NCBI RefSeq assembly: GCF_026015965.1
Contig: NZ_CP110383.1
Location: 839,808 to 903,807 of the forward strand
Direction of reading: 5' to 3'
Length of the DNA stretch: 64,000 bases
From: Selenomonas sputigena
Lineage (GTDB): Bacteria > Bacillota > Negativicutes > Selenomonadales > Selenomonadaceae
Part shown: in pieces, positions 7,737 through 16,920 of the stretch
Position numbering within the stretch: position 1 is the stretch's first letter
How the letters are laid out: each line of letters opens with the position of its first letter
Notes under the pieces: model-generated
Told to the model about the DNA's origin: nothing
Databases searched by the model: none
The model's input: the letters and a program-made list of their open reading frames with translations, nothing else
Program-made: the position numbers and the translations under genes

Positions 7737-9122
7737 ATGTTGAAGAAGTATCCTGTTGACCAGTTGAAAACAGGTATGGTCATTGGGCGAACGGTATATG
7801 CTGAGGATATGTCCGTCCTCTTGGGCGAAGGGACGGTGCTCGATGAGCAGCGAATCGAATATCTCGAGCAGCGGGGGATAGTCTTCGTCCGCATTTTGCT
7901 GCCCGATGCAGATGAGTCTGCCGAAGTTGCCGAGTCGCCACAGGTGAAGAAAGAGCTGGACGCTGCCTCAAAGGTGTCGAGCGAGCAGACGCAAGCGGCG
8001 ATGGCGGTGCTTGCGTCTGCAGAAGAAGCAAAGAAAAAGGCTTTGGCAGCGGTCGAGGAGCGGGCAGCTCAGAGGGCGGCAAAGGCGAAGAAGGAAGTGC
8101 AGGCTGAAGTCCCAGAAGAGGCGTATCACGAGAAGATGGCTCCTGTGCCTGAGGAAGAAGATCATCGGCCTACATCCAAGTCAGGTGTCGTGCTGCGCGA
8201 GACTTCAGTGCTTGAAGCAGCGTATCTTGAGAAGTATGAAGCGTGCTTCGAGGAGCTACAGGGATTTTTCAGTTCAGTACGTTCCAACGGCCGCATCAAC
8301 ACGGCGGAGGCGGAGGCGATCTCGCGCAATTTTGCGCCGCTTTCTTCGAGTGCGAAGGCGGTCACGCATATTTACAATATGGAGACGATCGGCGAATACC
8401 AGCTGCATCATACGATGCGCGTCGCGGTTCTCGCCGGACTCATGGCGCAATGGCTCAAGATGTCGGCGCAGGAAAGGCAGCGACTGATCTTGGCGGCGTT
8501 TCTCATGGATATTGGCTATACCTCGTTCGCACCGAATTTTCTCAGGAAGATCGCACTTTATACGCCGGAAGAGCGCCGTCTTATGCAGAAGCATGCTCGC
8601 TTAGGTTATGACATTGTTTCTCGTTCCTCGTTGCAACTTGATAAGCAGGTCGTAGAGGCCGTATTGCAGCATCATGAACGAAATGATGGTTCGGGCTATC
8701 CGCAGAGAATGAAGAAGGACGGAATTTGCAAGTTTGCACGTATTCTCGCCATCTTAGACACCTACGACGCGATGGCATCGCGCCGCTATTATGCGAAACG
8801 ACGTTCTCCGTTCGAGGTCTTTTCTGTTATTTCAGACGAGTGTATTGCGGGACGTCTGGATGCGGAGTACGGCATCGTCTTCATCCGCAACTTTTCCAGC
8901 ACCCTTAACGGCAATTGGGTCAAGCTTTCCAATGGTGAGGTGGCGAAGATCGTCTATATCGACGGCTCGCGCATGAACGCCCTGCCGGTCGTGCAGACGT
9001 CTGAGGGACAGTTCATCGACCTCAATACGATGCCAAACATCAAGGTCGAATATCTTCTGTCCAGTTCCGAGGCGGAAAAAAAGGCGAAATCTGCAGAGAA
9101 AACAGCAGCAGGCGGCATGTAA
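7737..9122 (+). CDS. HD-GYP-like domain protein 3 (degenerate HD motif)
   Basis: 461 aa from ATG 7737, preceded by AAGGGAG at 7721; an upstream in-frame TTG at 7680 has no comparable site. It has the longest linker of the three: an Ala/Lys/Glu-rich, probably helical stretch at about 60-140. The HD dyad reads MDIGY (M257-D258), again without the His; HHERNDGSGYP is intact from 312. The C-terminal KLSNGEVAKIVYID block is shared with the other two. Together they look like a triplicated sensor/effector family rather than three independent enzymes. A terminator follows. Confidence 0.8.
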   Translation: MLKKYPVDQLKTGMVIGRTVYAEDMSVLLGEGTVLDEQRIEYLEQRGIVFVRILLPDADESAEVAESPQVKKELDAASKVSSEQTQAAMAVLASAEEAKKKALAAVEERAAQRAAKAKKEVQAEVPEEAYHEKMAPVPEEEDHRPTSKSGVVLRETSVLEAAYLEKYEACFEELQGFFSSVRSNGRINTAEAEAISRNFAPLSSSAKAVTHIYNMETIGEYQLHHTMRVAVLAGLMAQWLKMSAQERQRLILAAFLMDIGYTSFAPNFLRKIALYTPEERRLMQKHARLGYDIVSRSSLQLDKQVVEAVLQHHERNDGSGYPQRMKKDGICKFARILAILDTYDAMASRRYYAKRRSPFEVFSVISDECIAGRLDAEYGIVFIRNFSSTLNGNWVKLSNGEVAKIVYIDGSRMNALPVVQTSEGQFIDLNTMPNIKVEYLLSSSEAEKKAKSAEKTAAGGM

Positions 9123-9147
9123 AGATGATAATACGGCTCTATGGGGG

Positions 9148-9192
9148 AGCGTTCCCGAATGGAAGGATGGTTCCGTTCGGGAGCTTTTTTTT
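9148..9192 (+). terminator. Terminator after the HD-GYP-like cluster
   Basis: CCCGAATGGAA (9154-9164) pairs with TTCCGTTCGGG (9171-9181; one G-T pair), followed by eight T from 9185. Confidence 0.9.
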
Positions 9193-9224
9193 GTAGAAAC
9201 ATGGTGCATTAAGGGAATATAGGC

Positions 9225-9253
9225 TTGAAAATAATTATCGATTTTGCTATGAT
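9225..9253 (+). promoter_or_regulatory. Promoter of DUF4418/ABC operon
   Basis: -35 TTGAAA (9225-9230), 17-bp spacer, -10 TATGAT (9248-9253). Confidence 0.7.
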
Positions 9254-9292
9254 GGGAAAAATGTTTGGCAAAAGAAGGAAGGAGAGTTTTGT

Positions 9293-9706
9293 TTGGAGAA
9301 GAAGCGGAGGTTTAAGATCACCGACATCCTGCTCTTGCTCGCAAGCGGTGCGTTTCTCGTCGGTATGCGCACGTTCCTTGCGCCTTGCGCTCAGCAGGCG
9401 GACGGCAAGTGGATGGTGTGCCACTGGGCGGGTGAGGCGCTCACGGGTGTTGCCGCTGTGCTCTTCGTCATCTCTTTGCTGCACGCTTTGATTCCTCGCG
9501 CCCGAATTAAGATGGGGCTGGCTCTGGCGATGATTCCTGCGGCGGCGTTGGCTTTCCTCCTGCCGGGAACAATGATCGATCTCTGCATGATGGAGACGAT
9601 GCGCTGCCATACGGTGATGCAGCCTGCGGCCAGGGCGATTTCCGTCGTGTTGATCTTGCTCGCCTGCTTGGATGTTTACTGCTATCGGAAGGGAGATGAC
9701 CGATGA
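9293..9706 (+). CDS. DUF4418 family membrane protein
   Basis: 137 aa, TTG start at 9293 behind GGAGAG. Four hydrophobic segments (about 9-28, 47-66, 73-92, 107-127) and conserved-looking cysteines (CHW at about 43, RCH at about 104, C of LACLDVYC) fit the DUF4418 family of small four-helix membrane proteins. No biochemical role is known to me. It overlaps the next gene by 4 bp and lies in one operon with an FtsX-like permease and an ABC ATPase. Such clusters are often found near periplasmic iron-uptake genes in other anaerobes, but none are seen here. Confidence 0.75.
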   Translation: MEKKRRFKITDILLLLASGAFLVGMRTFLAPCAQQADGKWMVCHWAGEALTGVAAVLFVISLLHALIPRARIKMGLALAMIPAAALAFLLPGTMIDLCMMETMRCHTVMQPAARAISVVLILLACLDVYCYRKGDDR

Positions 9707-10893
9707 GCTTCGCACGCTTTCTTGCCGTGCGGAACTGCCGCAGGAATCCTTCGCGCACCGCCGCGCTGGGGCTGGTGGCGGCGCTGCTCGCTTTGGCGCT
9801 CTTCGGCGGTTCGCTCGTCGTCTTGAGTTTGCAGAACGGCCTGAATCGCTTTCAGGAGCGTCTGGGCGCAGACATTCTCGTTCTGCCCAAGGCGGCGCAG
9901 GCGGACGGCGGCCTGGAAGGCGTGCTCGTGCAGGGAAAGCCGCTTCAGTTCTACATGGAAGCCTCGCGCCTTGCAGAAATCGCGTCCTTGCCCGGCGTCG
10001 AACGCGCCGCACCGCAGTTCTTCCTGACGTCAGCAAATGCCGGCTGCTGCTCTGTAGCGGTGCAGCTGATCGGCTTTGATCCGGCGACGGACTTCACGAT
10101 CCGGCCGTGGCTTTTGGAGAGCTATGCGGGAGACGTCGGCTATGGTGACATCCTCTGCGGCAGCGGCATCTCCGTGCCCGCAGACAGGCGGCTGAAGTTT
10201 TACAATGTGCCGTGCCGCGTCGTCGGTCGCCTGAGCCCGACGGGAACGGGCATGGATACGGCGGTCTACGCGAATATAGAGACGATCCGCGCCATGATGA
10301 AGAATGCGGCGGATTTGGATTTCGCATCGTTTCAGGGTGTCGATCCCGAGCAGGCGATTTCCGCCGTGCTCGTCAAGACCTCGCCCGACTTCAGCCCTGA
10401 GGCCGTGGCGCAGGCGATTTCCGCTGCCTATCCCGATCTCGCGGCGCGGCCCGCACACGGCATGGTTCGGAGCGTGGAGGCGGGACTGGGCGGCGTCACG
10501 GGGACGGTCGGCGTCCTGCTCTTCGTGGTCTGGCTTCTGTGCATCGGGCTTCTGGCGCTCGCCTTTCGACTGGTGTTCGCGGAGAGACGCGGGGAGTTCG
10601 CCGTGCTCCTCATCAGCGGCGCAAGGAGAGGCGTACTCGCGCGAATCGTCCTCGCCGAAGCCCTCATCGTGTCCTCTCTTGGCGCGGCGGGCGGTGTCCT
10701 TGCGGGCGCTTTCGTGCTGCTGCCTTTTACCGCACTCTTGAAGGATAGTTTTGCGCGGCCCTACCTTCTGCCCGACGCTTCGTGCATCGCTCTTTTGGCG
10801 GCAGGGGCTTTTTGCGCCGCTGTTCTTTCCGCCGCGCTCGCGGCGCTTTGGACGGTGCGGCGCATGGATGTGACGCTGCGGGAGGATATGTGA
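9703..10893 (+). CDS. FtsX/MacB-like ABC transporter permease
   Basis: 396 aa. One N-terminal membrane helix (about 20-44), a large extracytoplasmic domain (about 45-265), then three C-terminal helices (about 268-295, 320-345, 360-385): the topology of MacB/LolE-type permeases that transmit mechanical force rather than translocate through the membrane. Coupled on both sides: 4-bp overlap with the DUF4418 gene and TGATG overlap with the ATPase gene. The substrate cannot be told from the sequence. Confidence 0.85.
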   Translation: MSFARFLAVRNCRRNPSRTAALGLVAALLALALFGGSLVVLSLQNGLNRFQERLGADILVLPKAAQADGGLEGVLVQGKPLQFYMEASRLAEIASLPGVERAAPQFFLTSANAGCCSVAVQLIGFDPATDFTIRPWLLESYAGDVGYGDILCGSGISVPADRRLKFYNVPCRVVGRLSPTGTGMDTAVYANIETIRAMMKNAADLDFASFQGVDPEQAISAVLVKTSPDFSPEAVAQAISAAYPDLAARPAHGMVRSVEAGLGGVTGTVGVLLFVVWLLCIGLLALAFRLVFAERRGEFAVLLISGARRGVLARIVLAEALIVSSLGAAGGVLAGAFVLLPFTALLKDSFARPYLLPDASCIALLAAGAFCAAVLSAALAALWTVRRMDVTLREDM

Positions 10894-11570
10894 TGGAACT
10901 TCATGCAGAAAAAATCAGCCGGGATTTCCTGCGGCCGAGTGCGCCGCAGGGCTTCTTCATGGCGGTCGAGGAAACGGACTTCTCGCTGCGTGCGGGTGCC
11001 TTGATCGCCATCACGGGACGCTCGGGCAGCGGCAAGAGCACGCTTTTGAAAATGCTGGCAGGCCTCATGGAGCCGGGCACGGGACGCGTTCTCCTAGATG
11101 ATACGGACATCTACCGACTGGAAGAGGCGGAGCTTGCCCGGCTGCGCAATCGGCAGATCGGCCTCGCGCCGCAGACGCTCATGGCGCTCTCCAGCTTGAC
11201 GGTGCAGGAGAACGTGCTGCTGCCGTGCTCGCTCTACGGCGAGGCGCGAGAGGCGAAGCCGCGTGCCGAGCAGCTCATGGAGCGCCTCGGCATCGCGCAT
11301 CTCAGGTGCGCCGATCCGACGGAGCTTTCGGGCGGCGAGCTGCGCCGCCTGACGCTGGCTCGCGCCCTGGTGCGCGACAGCGCCGTCCTGCTGCTCGACG
11401 AGCCGACGGGCGATCTTGACGACGAGAATACGCGCCTCGTCCTCACGCTGCTGCGCGAAGAGGCGGCGCACGGCAAGGCAGTCCTTCTCGTGACGCACGA
11501 ACGTGAGGCGGCAGACTACGTTGACAGCCTCTATCGCATGGAGGCGGGAAGATTGGAATTGTTATCCTAA
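10893..11570 (+). CDS. ABC transporter ATP-binding protein (MacB/LolD type)
   Basis: 225 aa from ATG 10893 (MELHAEK), overlapping the permease stop. Walker A GRSGSGKST, Q-loop region GLAPQTLMALSSLTV, signature LSGGELRRL, Walker B VLLLDEPTG with D-loop LDDEN, and the switch His in VTHE are all present. The RLTLARAL signature neighbourhood and size match the LolD/MacB/FtsE group, agreeing with the partner permease. Residues upstream in frame (from 10782) lie inside the permease gene and are not used. Confidence 0.9.
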   Translation: MELHAEKISRDFLRPSAPQGFFMAVEETDFSLRAGALIAITGRSGSGKSTLLKMLAGLMEPGTGRVLLDDTDIYRLEEAELARLRNRQIGLAPQTLMALSSLTVQENVLLPCSLYGEAREAKPRAEQLMERLGIAHLRCADPTELSGGELRRLTLARALVRDSAVLLLDEPTGDLDDENTRLVLTLLREEAAHGKAVLLVTHEREAADYVDSLYRMEAGRLELLS

Positions 11571-11578
11571 AATTTTAT

Positions 11579-11607
11579 TTGTGTTGACGATTGAAATCGG
11601 GTATAAT
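11579..11607 (+). promoter_or_regulatory. Promoter of ecfA1 operon
   Basis: -35 TTGTGT (11579-11584), 17-bp spacer, -10 TATAAT (11602-11607). A TTGACG at 11584 is too close (12 bp) to be the -35. Confidence 0.6.
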
Positions 11608-11696
11608 GGGGGTGTTTTGTTGACCGCGTGATTTGCGGTAGCTGGGAGAAGGGCGCGGCAGTTTTTCGTCCGCGCATGACAGGGGAGGCAAGAAGC

Positions 11697-12536
11697 GTGG
11701 CGGAGTTCATTCGTGCCGAACATCTTTCGCACGTATTCCATGCGGGGGAAGAGGACGCTTATCGGGCGCTTTCCGACATCTCCTTGTCCATCGCCGACGG
11801 CGAGTTCCTCGCCGTCCTCGGCACGAACGGTTCGGGTAAGTCGACGTTGGCGCGTCACTTCAATGCGCTCCTCCTGCCGACCGAGGGCCGATGTACGGTC
11901 GCGGGGCTGGATACGAAGGAGACGCAGGAGCTCTGGCGCATCCGCCAGCTCGTGAGCATGGTGTTCCAGAATCCCGACAATCAGATCATCGCCGCTGTCG
12001 TTGAGGACGACGTCGCCTTCGGGCCGGAAAACCTCGGCATAGAGCCGGCGGAAATCCGCGTGCGCGTGAGAGACGCGCTCGCTGCCGTCGGCATGGAGCG
12101 CTATCGCACGGCGGCGCCGCACCTCCTGTCGGGCGGGCAGAAGCAGCGTGTGGCGATCGCGGGTGCACTGGCGATGCGGACGCGCTGCCTCGTGCTCGAC
12201 GAGCCGACGGCGATGCTCGATCCTTTGGGCAGGCAGGAGGTCTTGCAGACGGTGCAGCGGCTTCATCGCGAGAGGGGCATCACTGTCATCTATATCACGC
12301 ACTTCATGGAGGAGGCGGCGGCTGCCGACCGCGTCGTCGTCATGGAGGAGGGGCACATCGCGGCGGAGGGAACGCCGCGCGAGGTGTTTCAGGACGTCTC
12401 GGGCATGAAGGCGCGTGGCCTCGACGTGCCGCTCGCCGTCGAACTGGCGGCGCTCCTTCGCGCGGACGGCATATCGCTGCCGCAGGATCTCTTGACGGAT
12501 AAGGAATTGGTGAGTGCGCTTTGTCCATCGTGCTGA
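11697..12536 (+). CDS. ecfA1: Energy-coupling factor transporter ATPase EcfA1
   Basis: 279 aa from GTG 11697 (VAEFIRAEHL) behind GGGGAGG; the frame upstream to 11628 has no such site. One of the two ATPases of the ECF vitamin/metal uptake module, which is shared between many substrate-binding S components. Walker A GTNGSGKST, Q-loop VFQNPDNQI, signature LSGGQKQRVAIAGA, Walker B CLVLDEPTAMLDP and the switch His in ITHFM are present. The next gene starts inside its last 16 bases. No S component is encoded nearby, so this is a group-II (shared) system. Confidence 0.95.
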   Translation: MAEFIRAEHLSHVFHAGEEDAYRALSDISLSIADGEFLAVLGTNGSGKSTLARHFNALLLPTEGRCTVAGLDTKETQELWRIRQLVSMVFQNPDNQIIAAVVEDDVAFGPENLGIEPAEIRVRVRDALAAVGMERYRTAAPHLLSGGQKQRVAIAGALAMRTRCLVLDEPTAMLDPLGRQEVLQTVQRLHRERGITVIYITHFMEEAAAADRVVVMEEGHIAAEGTPREVFQDVSGMKARGLDVPLAVELAALLRADGISLPQDLLTDKELVSALCPSC

Positions 12537-13384
12537 AAAATATCGACTACACATACATGCGCGGCACGCCGTTTGAGCGCAAGGCTCTTTCGGACGTCTC
12601 GCTGACGATCGAGGCGGGCAGCTTCACGGCGCTCGCCGGGCATACGGGATCGGGCAAATCGACGCTCGTGCAGCATCTCAACGGCCTTCTGCAGCCCGAC
12701 AGCGGCACAGTTCTCGTCGACGGCACGGACATCGGCAAGAAGGGCGCGGAGGCGAAGAAGGCGAAACGCAGCGTCGGCATGGTCTTCCAGTACCCCGAGC
12801 ATCAGCTCTTCGAGGAGACGGTGGAAAAGGATGTCGCGTTTGGCCCTACGCGTCTCGGGCTTTCCGCGCAGGAGGTCGAGGAGCGCGTGAGGGCGGCGCT
12901 AGACTTCGTGGGGCTTCCTGTCTCCGAGTTTGGGGCGCGGTCGCCGTTTGCTCTGTCCGGAGGGCAAAGGAGGCGTGTGGCGATCGCGGGCGTTCTGGCG
13001 CTCAAGCCGCGCTATCTCGTGCTCGATGAGCCGACAGCGGGACTTGACCCGCGTGCGAGCGCTGCACTCCTCGCACGTCTTGCCGAACTGCATGAACAGG
13101 GCGGCGTGACCATCGTGCTCGTTTCGCACAATATGGACGACATCGCGCACTATGCCGACCGCCTCATCGTCATGCACGCGGGCGGTGTGACGCTCGAAGG
13201 TGCGCCGCGTGAGGTCTTTTTCGCCAAGGAAAGACTGGCGGAGGCGGGGCTTCGTGCGCCGCATCTCGTCGAGCTTCTGGAAGAGCTGCGCGAGAAGGGA
13301 CTCGATCTCGATCCCGCCGCCTTCGACACGGCGGATGGCGCAGTGCGCATCAAAGAGGCTCTGGGGAGGCGAAGACTATGCTGA
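12521..13384 (+). CDS. ecfA2: Energy-coupling factor transporter ATPase EcfA2
   Basis: 287 aa, TTG start at 12521. Second ECF ATPase: Walker A GHTGSGKST, Q-loop VFQYPEHQLFEETVEKDVAFGP (a hallmark of EcfA2), signature LSGGQRRRVAIAGVLA, Walker B YLVLDEPTAGLDP, switch His in VSHNMDD. It overlaps ecfA1 by 16 bp and ecfT by 7 bp, so the three subunits are translationally coupled. Confidence 0.95.
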   Translation: MSIVLKNIDYTYMRGTPFERKALSDVSLTIEAGSFTALAGHTGSGKSTLVQHLNGLLQPDSGTVLVDGTDIGKKGAEAKKAKRSVGMVFQYPEHQLFEETVEKDVAFGPTRLGLSAQEVEERVRAALDFVGLPVSEFGARSPFALSGGQRRRVAIAGVLALKPRYLVLDEPTAGLDPRASAALLARLAELHEQGGVTIVLVSHNMDDIAHYADRLIVMHAGGVTLEGAPREVFFAKERLAEAGLRAPHLVELLEELREKGLDLDPAAFDTADGAVRIKEALGRRRLC

Positions 13385-14184
13385 AGGACATCACGCTCGG
13401 GCAGTTCTTCCCGGGCGACTCGCTCCTGCATCGCCTTGATCCGCGCACGAAGATCGTCCTGTTGTTCTTTTTCCTTGCGGCGATCTTCGTCTTTGACTCG
13501 CCGCTCGCTTATGCGGCTTTGACGGCTTTCACGGCGGCGCTGATCGCCGTCAGCCGCGTGCCGCTCCTCTTGATGCTCAAGGCGCTGAAACCGCTCTCGT
13601 GGATCATTGCCTTTACGTTCGTCATCCACCTCGTGAGCACGCCGGGCGACGCCTTTTTCCATGTATGGCTCTTCGACCTCACTTGGCAGGGAGCGGCGAA
13701 GGGCTTCTTCATCGCGCTCAGGTTGGCGCTTCTGATTCTCTTGTCCGCGCTCCTCACGTATACGACCTCGCCGCTCGCCCTGACCGATGCCTTGGAAACC
13801 CTCATGCAGCCCGCGAAGCGCGTCGGTGTACCCGCGCACGAGATCGCCATGATGATGACGATCGCGCTGCGTTTCGTGCCGACCTTGATCGAGGAGGCTG
13901 ACAAGATCATGAAGGCGCAGCAGGCGCGTGGCGCAGACCTCACGGAGGGAAGCGTCATCGAGCGCGTCAAGGGGTTCGTGCCCGTGCTCGTGCCGCTCTT
14001 CATTTCGGCGTTTCGCCGCGCCGACGACCTCGCGCTGGCGATGGAGGCGCGCTGCTATCGTGGCGGCGTCGGACGCACGCAGATGAAGGCGCTGCGCATC
14101 AGCTCCATCGACTATGTCGCCTACGCTTTCGGCGCACTCTTTTTCGCGGCGCTCGCCGCCTTGAAGTTCGGCGGGATCGCATGA
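13378..14184 (+). CDS. ecfT: Energy-coupling factor transmembrane protein EcfT
   Basis: 268 aa integral membrane scaffold that couples the two ATPases to exchangeable S components. N-terminal GQFFPGDSLLHRLDPRTKI, several hydrophobic helices, and the two coupling motifs in ARG form (QQARGAD near residue 183 and EARCYRG near 224) that dock into the ATPases. It overlaps ecfA2 and truA by a few bases. Length and motifs are typical. Confidence 0.95.
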   Translation: MLKDITLGQFFPGDSLLHRLDPRTKIVLLFFFLAAIFVFDSPLAYAALTAFTAALIAVSRVPLLLMLKALKPLSWIIAFTFVIHLVSTPGDAFFHVWLFDLTWQGAAKGFFIALRLALLILLSALLTYTTSPLALTDALETLMQPAKRVGVPAHEIAMMMTIALRFVPTLIEEADKIMKAQQARGADLTEGSVIERVKGFVPVLVPLFISAFRRADDLALAMEARCYRGGVGRTQMKALRISSIDYVAYAFGALFFAALAALKFGGIA

Positions 14185-14957
14185 AGCGCGAGCATAAGGA
14201 AAGGATGAAGGCGCGCGCGCGCAATGTATGTCTTACCGTCGCCTACGACGGCACGGCGTACCACGGCTTCCAGCGTCAGAGTCCGCCGATCCGCGCCGTG
14301 CAGAACGTCCTGGAGGAAAAGCTTGCGCTCGTCTTCGGCGATGCGATCGAACTGGCGGCGGCAGGACGCACCGATGCGGGTGTTCACGCCATGGGGCAGG
14401 TCGTGAATTTCTTTACGGACGGGCGCATCCCGACAGAGCGCATCGTGCGTGCGATGAATAGCGTCCTGCCGCCCGATATCGTCGTCAAGGCGGCGCGGGA
14501 AGAAGGGCGTGACTTCTCCGCACGTCACAGCGCGAAGAGCAAGTCGTATATCTATCGCATACAGGAGGGCGAGATGCCGAACCCGTTCAGCGAGCGCTAC
14601 GCTTGGTACGTCGGCACGCCGCTCGACCTTGCAGCGATGAACGAGGCGGCGGCGCTGCTCCTCGGCACGCACGACTTTTCGGCGTTTCGTGCCGCAGGCG
14701 GTGCGCCGATGCTGCCCGTGCGCACGATGTACAGCGCCGAGGGCAGACGCATCGAGGGCGAGAGGATTGAGTTTCGCTTCCATGCGAACGGCTTCCTCTA
14801 CCACATGGCGCGCAACATCGTCGGCACGCTCGTCGATGTCGGCAGGGGGCGGCGCACGCGGGCGGACTTCGCCGCGATCCTCGCGAGCCGCGAGCGAAAG
14901 CGTGCCTCGGCGACCGCGCCTGCACGCGGCTTGTTTTTGGAAAGCGTCGTGTATTGA
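14181..14957 (+). CDS. truA: tRNA pseudouridine(38-40) synthase TruA
   Basis: 258 aa. Isomerises uridines 38-40 in the anticodon arm of many tRNAs. The catalytic Asp lies in AAAGRTDAGVHAMGQ; VAYDGTAYHGFQRQ at the N-terminus and the FHANGFLYHMARNIVGTL motif complete the signature. It overlaps ecfT by 4 bp and ends the operon. Met14181 gives a basic extension before LTVAYDG; an internal Met at 14205 is also possible. Confidence 0.95.
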   Translation: MKREHKERMKARARNVCLTVAYDGTAYHGFQRQSPPIRAVQNVLEEKLALVFGDAIELAAAGRTDAGVHAMGQVVNFFTDGRIPTERIVRAMNSVLPPDIVVKAAREEGRDFSARHSAKSKSYIYRIQEGEMPNPFSERYAWYVGTPLDLAAMNEAAALLLGTHDFSAFRAAGGAPMLPVRTMYSAEGRRIEGERIEFRFHANGFLYHMARNIVGTLVDVGRGRRTRADFAAILASRERKRASATAPARGLFLESVVY

Positions 14958-14992
14958 ATACGAAGGATTTATTCCCCAGAAAGGCGCGGATG

Positions 14993-15001
14993 TGTTATAA
15001 T
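14993..15001 (+). promoter_or_regulatory. Extended -10 promoter of gatCAB
   Basis: TGT-TATAAT (14996-15001), with no convincing -35. It puts a structured leader of about 135 nt (15015-15110) in front of gatC. Confidence 0.55.
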
Positions 15002-15014
15002 GAATCGAGTGCAC

Positions 15015-15112
15015 GATGTCTGCTTTTTGAATATTATACACTTCCCTGCCATAAAAACGGCCGATAGGTTTAGCCTTCGGCTCGATTTTTTAGGATTCAT
15101 AGCAGACAGCGT
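15015..15112 (+). repeat. Structured repeat element, copy A (gatC leader)
   Basis: TGTCTGCT (15017-15024) can pair with AGCAGACA (15101-15108), enclosing a hairpin AGCC-TTC-GGCT (15072-15082) flanked by GGTT and GATT. The inner part aligns with copies at 18680 and 63745 (CGGTYT, TTCGG, TTGAY, TTTCATRG). It lies between the promoter and start of gatC, so it is transcribed; function unknown. Confidence 0.5.
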
Positions 15113-15144
15113 GTAACAACAGTCATTATATGGATGGTGAGAAG

Positions 15145-15435
15145 ATGAAAGTCACGGAGAAGGATTTGGCGGATGTCGCTGTCCTGTCGCGCCTCTCGAT
15201 TGCAGAGGGGGAGAGGGAAAAGTATCTTGGGCAGCTCGACGCCTTTTTGCAGTATGTCGAGAACCTTGACGGTGTCGATACGGCAGAGGTTCAGCCGACG
15301 ACGTATGCCCTGCCGATGCAGAATGTCTTTCGTGCCGACGAGGTGAAGCCTTCGCTCGCACGAGAGGCGGCGCTTTCCAATGCGCCTTTGGCGGACGACG
15401 GCTATTTCAAAGTGCCGAAGATTCTGGAAGGCTGA
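15145..15435 (+). CDS. gatC: Asp-tRNA(Asn)/Glu-tRNA(Gln) amidotransferase subunit GatC
   Basis: 96 aa from ATG 15145 (MKVTEKDLADVAVLSRL) with GGTGAG upstream; ATG 15130 is in frame but less like the family start. GatC is the belt protein that holds GatA and GatB together. Family patterns seen: VAVLSRLSI, LGQLDAFLQYVENLDGVDT and the C-terminal DGYFKVPKIL. First gene of gatCAB. Confidence 0.95.
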   Translation: MKVTEKDLADVAVLSRLSIAEGEREKYLGQLDAFLQYVENLDGVDTAEVQPTTYALPMQNVFRADEVKPSLAREAALSNAPLADDGYFKVPKILEG

Positions 15436-15447
15436 GGAGGAACCTAG

Positions 15448-16920
15448 GTGAAACTTTACGACAAGGCGGCGCATGAGCTTCATGATCTGCTGCAAAGGAA
15501 AGAAATCTCCTCGACCGAACTGACGAAGGACGTGCTCGCACGCATGGACGAGGTCGAGGGAAAAGTCGGGGCATATTTGACGCAGACGCGCGAGACGGCG
15601 CTACGAGAGGCAGCAAGCACCGATGAGAAGATCGCGCGCGGCGAGCAGATTGCCTTTTTGGAGGGCATCCCCGGCGCAATCAAGGACAACATCTGCACGA
15701 AGGGCGTCAAGACGACGTGCGCTTCTAAGATTTTGGAGAATTTCGTACCTCCCTACGATGCTACGGTCATGGAAAAGATTGCCTCAGAGCATCCTGTCAT
15801 CTTAGGAAAACTCAACATGGATGAGTTCGCGATGGGCGGTTCGACAGAGAATTCCGCTTATCAGAAGACGCACAATCCGTGGAATCTCGACTGCGTGCCC
15901 GGCGGCAGTTCGGGCGGCAGCGCGGCGGCGGTCGCTTCAGGTACGGCGGTCTGGGCGCTCGGTTCCGATACGGGCGGCTCGATTCGCCAGCCCGCGTCGT
16001 TCTGCGGCGTCGTCGGCATGAAGCCAACGTATGGCCGCGTCTCGCGCTATGGTCTCGTCGCCTATGCGTCGTCGCTCGACCAGATCGGCCCCGTGACGCG
16101 CGATGTGACGGATTGTGCGCATGTGCTGAATGTCATCGCTGGACACGATGCGATGGATTCGACCTCCAGCACCGCGCCCGTGCCCGATTATACGAAGGCG
16201 CTGACCGAGGATGTGAAGGGACTCAAGATCGGTCTGCCGAAGGAATACTTCGTCAAGGGCATGGACGCCGACGTAGAAAAGGCGATCCGCAAGGCGATTG
16301 CGGATTTTGAGGCGATGGGCGCTGAGGTCACGGAAATCACTCTGCCGCATACGGATTATGCGATTTCGACGTATTACCTCATTGCGCCGGCGGAAGCCGC
16401 GACGAACCTTGAGCGTTACGACGGTGTGAGCTACGGTGCACGCGTCGATGGCGCGGACATCGTCGAGATGATGACGAATACGCGCAGCGAGAAGTTCGGC
16501 GAGGAGGTCAAGCGCCGCATCATGATCGGCAACTACGCACTTTCTGCTGGCTATTATGATGCGTACTATCTCAAGGCGCTGAAGGTGCGCACGCTCGTGC
16601 AGCAGGATTTCACCGACGCCTTCAAAAAGGTCGATGTCATCATGGCACCGACAGCGCCGACGCCGGCCTTCAAGATCGGCGAGATGGTTTCCGACCCGCT
16701 GAAGATGTATCTGCAGGATATCTGCACCGTGCCTTTGAACCTCGCAGGTCTGCCGGGCATTTCCGTGCCCTGCGGCTACTCGGCGAAGGGCATGCCCATC
16801 GGCCTGCAGATCATCGGCAAGGCGCTGGCGGAGGAAACGATTCTGCGCGCCGCCTACGCTTATGAGCAGGCACATTCCTTCCATGAGGACAGGGCGGAGA
16901 TCGGGGAGGCGAAGGCATGA
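15448..16920 (+). CDS. gatA: Asp-tRNA(Asn)/Glu-tRNA(Gln) amidotransferase subunit GatA
   Basis: 490 aa, GTG start behind GAGGAGG. Amidase that releases ammonia from glutamine for transfer onto mischarged Glu-tRNA(Gln) or Asp-tRNA(Asn). The Ser-cisSer-Lys triad region is visible: AIKDN for the Lys, and [14 protein letters not shown] with [16 protein letters not shown] for the serines. Overlaps gatB by 4 bp. Confidence 0.97.
   Translation: MKLYDKAAHELHDLLQRKEISSTELTKDVLARMDEVEGKVGAYLTQTRETALREAASTDEKIARGEQIAFLEGIPGAIKDNICTKGVKTTCASKILENFVPPYDATVMEKIASEHPVILGKLNMDEFAMGGSTENSAYQKTHNPWNLDCVPGGSSGGSAAAVASGTAVWALGSDTGGSIRQPASFCGVVGMKPTYGRVSRYGLVAYASSLDQIGPVTRDVTDCAHVLNVIAGHDAMDSTSSTAPVPDYTKALTEDVKGLKIGLPKEYFVKGMDADVEKAIRKAIADFEAMGAEVTEITLPHTDYAISTYYLIAPAEAATNLERYDGVSYGARVDGADIVEMMTNTRSEKFGEEVKRRIMIGNYALSAGYYDAYYLKALKVRTLVQQDFTDAFKKVDVIMAPTAPTPAFKIGEMVSDPLKMYLQDICTVPLNLAGLPGISVPCGYSAKGMPIGLQIIGKALAEETILRAAYAYEQAHSFHEDRAEIGEAKA

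Noticed and set aside
11584-11607. TTGACG as -35 of ecfA1
   Set aside because: Spacing to TATAAT is 12 bp, too short; TTGTGT at 11579 has the right spacing.
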